A stretch of 64,000 bases of DNA from Lutraria lutraria (taxonomy: Eukaryota > Mollusca > Bivalvia > Venerida > Mactridae): contig OZ026841.1 in NCBI GenBank assembly GCA_964023205.1, forward strand, positions 28,534,399-28,598,398, read 5' to 3'. Positions 62,568 to 64,000 of this stretch are shown in pieces; positions within the stretch are counted from its first letter, which is position 1, and every line of letters starts with the position of its first letter. The position numbers were made by a program, and so were the translations under genes. The notes under the pieces were generated by a model. That model was given only the letters and a program-made list of their open reading frames with translations. It did not search any database and was not told the DNA's origin.

Positions 62568-62595
62568 CTGGCCGCTCTGGAGAGGTTGTACTGTA
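62568..62595 (+). mobile_element. MITE, family A, right terminus only
   Basis: TGGCCGCTCTGGAGAGGTTG, then TACTGTA, equals the family A right end. With the left end at 61785 it could close an 811-bp composite in which the 61885 end is internal. Confidence 0.75.
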
Positions 62596-62839
62596 GTGCA
62601 TATTAAACAACTCAACGGTGCCCACTGACTATGCGATAGTAATCATTCTGACATTGTCATGGATTACTTCATGAACAGAAACACGAACTTTGTAAAGATC
62701 AGCTTGAATCCAATGCCGACAATATCGTGATTGTAAGGTATAGAAGACCCCTTATACTGCACTTTGTTGTCACTGATTAAAAATTTCTTTTGATATTGCG
62801 AGGTGATCTGTACCTTTCTTTTAAATTATCAAATTATCA

Positions 62840-62985
62840 GTACTAGACTTCCATCTTCCGAAAGCAACCGCTTACTTTTTCACATAAAGAGACATGGCCG
62901 GTAGCGGGGCTCGAACCCACGACCCTCTATCAGTGAGAGGTTACAATGATTTGAAGTCAGCGACATTAATTATTCGCCCACAGAG
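62840..62985 (-). repeat. tRNA-derived SINE, partial
   Basis: The minus-strand head is decayed at box A (GGGCGAATAATTAATGTCGC). Box B is intact (GGGTTCGAGCCC, near 62915). The body CATGTCTCTTTATGTGAAAA, then GTAAGCGGTTGCTTTCGG, matches the 55.8 kb copy. The tail is missing. Confidence 0.8.
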
Positions 62986-64000
62986 TTTGTTCCACGAAGT
63001 TATTAAGAAGTCATGACATTCTTATAAAGGCCAGACAAGAAAAACAGACGCCACAGTCTCTTACTGTTATTAATAAATATTCACGATATTATTCGCATTT
63101 TCAACGAAATTTCAATCGAATAGATATATTCATTTTGCACCGTTTTCTGTTGATCATAGCAGCTAAGTCTTCCTACAAAATACTAGAGTAGTACAAAAAA
63201 AGTTTTAACTGTAGTTTGCCTTTTTTCTTCCTGTGTTTTTCGTGTTTAATTATTTATTCCCCCGATAAATGTGTTACTACCAATAACACTACATTATATG
63301 CACGTCCATATTTCATTTGCAGATGTGTTTTACAGTTCAACCTCCGGGCTTATTTAACCCAGTTATACACATATTGTGAAATGGTATTGTCAAATTCAAT
63401 TTGATTAATTAATTATTCAGTTAATATGGCACCATGACTCGGACTAAGTATTCGGGCGAAGTGTTTCTTTTTCATCGCGCTAGCTTAACCAGGCCAATAC
63501 TTCCGTAACACCCCCACAACGCCGCACCCCAAATAAAGAGAATTTCTTTTTTCAATTAACCTATAAATAAAGTTTTAGAATATTAGCTACATATAACACA
63601 AGTTAAGACCATCTCAAGCGAGACAGAAAACGTTCGACATTATACTCATTTATATCATGAATCAATAAAAACGCATATGAAAGTCAAGCAAATGATGCGG
63701 TAAAATGTTTTAAACTTTTCCCCAAAAAAAACAATTAAACGTTTTATCTGATTTAATTTGTGACATGCAGATAATGCGGTATATTATCGTTTTCACTACA
63801 AGTAGAATTTCCCTCGAGCGATTACACGTTTAAACAGAGCATTAAATATTGTTTTTGAAATATTTTAGACAAGTGATTTCCGACAATAAATAATTATGTG
63901 CCGTAGCTGTGTGGTATCAGAAATATGTCGGAACAGAAGATTAAGCTCGTTTGATTTGCTATTTATAATGAACTGTCTCCTCGAGTGAAGTTAACGATTT
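62986..64000. other. AT-rich non-coding stretch to the window end
   Basis: No gene or repeat that I can support. Confidence 0.4.

Overview
The window is AT-rich (by eye roughly one third G+C), repeat-dense animal DNA with no convincing protein-coding gene, rRNA or functional tRNA. Outside the tandem array, the open frames are what such base composition gives by chance; the longest, 128 codons, is about the length expected once in a window this size. The repeat content points to a mollusc, most likely a bivalve. It includes tRNA-derived SINEs with a Ser/Leu-like head and an AAACAAACAAAC tail. It also includes TA-flanked palindromic MITEs whose ends begin CAGT, and long dispersed repeats carrying 'AAGGGCCATAACTC' blocks and a CAAACAAACAGACGGACAGAC tail. 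Species assignment is inference.

Layout. 1-40 kb is intergenic or intronic DNA with scattered elements. These are SINEs at 0.44, 13.0, 17.4 and 36.5 kb; three copies of a 'TTTTCGTTGG' palindromic MITE at 9.6, 14.2 and 27.3 kb; and a 311-bp MITE with arms of about 58 bp at 10.4 kb. A LINE 3' tail lies at 11.5 kb, and a MITE family with termini CAGTRCAACCTCTCC at 18.5, 21.8 and 31.3 kb. Several strong hairpins follow (24.1, 26.5, 29.6 and 35.6 kb), then a degenerate minisatellite of 40-50 bp units at 39.2 kb.

40.25-54.34 kb is the outstanding feature: four head-to-tail copies of a 3523-bp unit. They are almost identical except at the two outer edges of the array. Each unit holds the tail of a dispersed mollusc-type repeat, a CpG-richer core with two plus-strand open frames (93 and 104 codons) and one minus-strand frame (70 codons), and the 3' end of a non-LTR retrotransposon on the minus strand. 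It ends with the left terminus of a MITE that is interrupted by a block of degenerate 125-165-bp repeats.

54.3-64 kb is again repeat-rich. It has the right half of the interrupted MITE, a near-perfect 31-bp-arm hairpin at 54.9 kb, two copies of a second MITE family (55.5 and 58.6 kb; a third is at 37.2 kb) and SINEs at 55.8 and 62.9 kb. It also has a compound trinucleotide repeat at 56.55 kb, a 21-bp minisatellite at 57.4 kb and, at 61.8-62.6 kb, the same 21-bp unit on the other strand between MITE termini.

No set of genes working together can be described. The story is one of transposon-derived repeats, microsatellite expansion from transposon seeds, and a recent or homogenised local tandem amplification.
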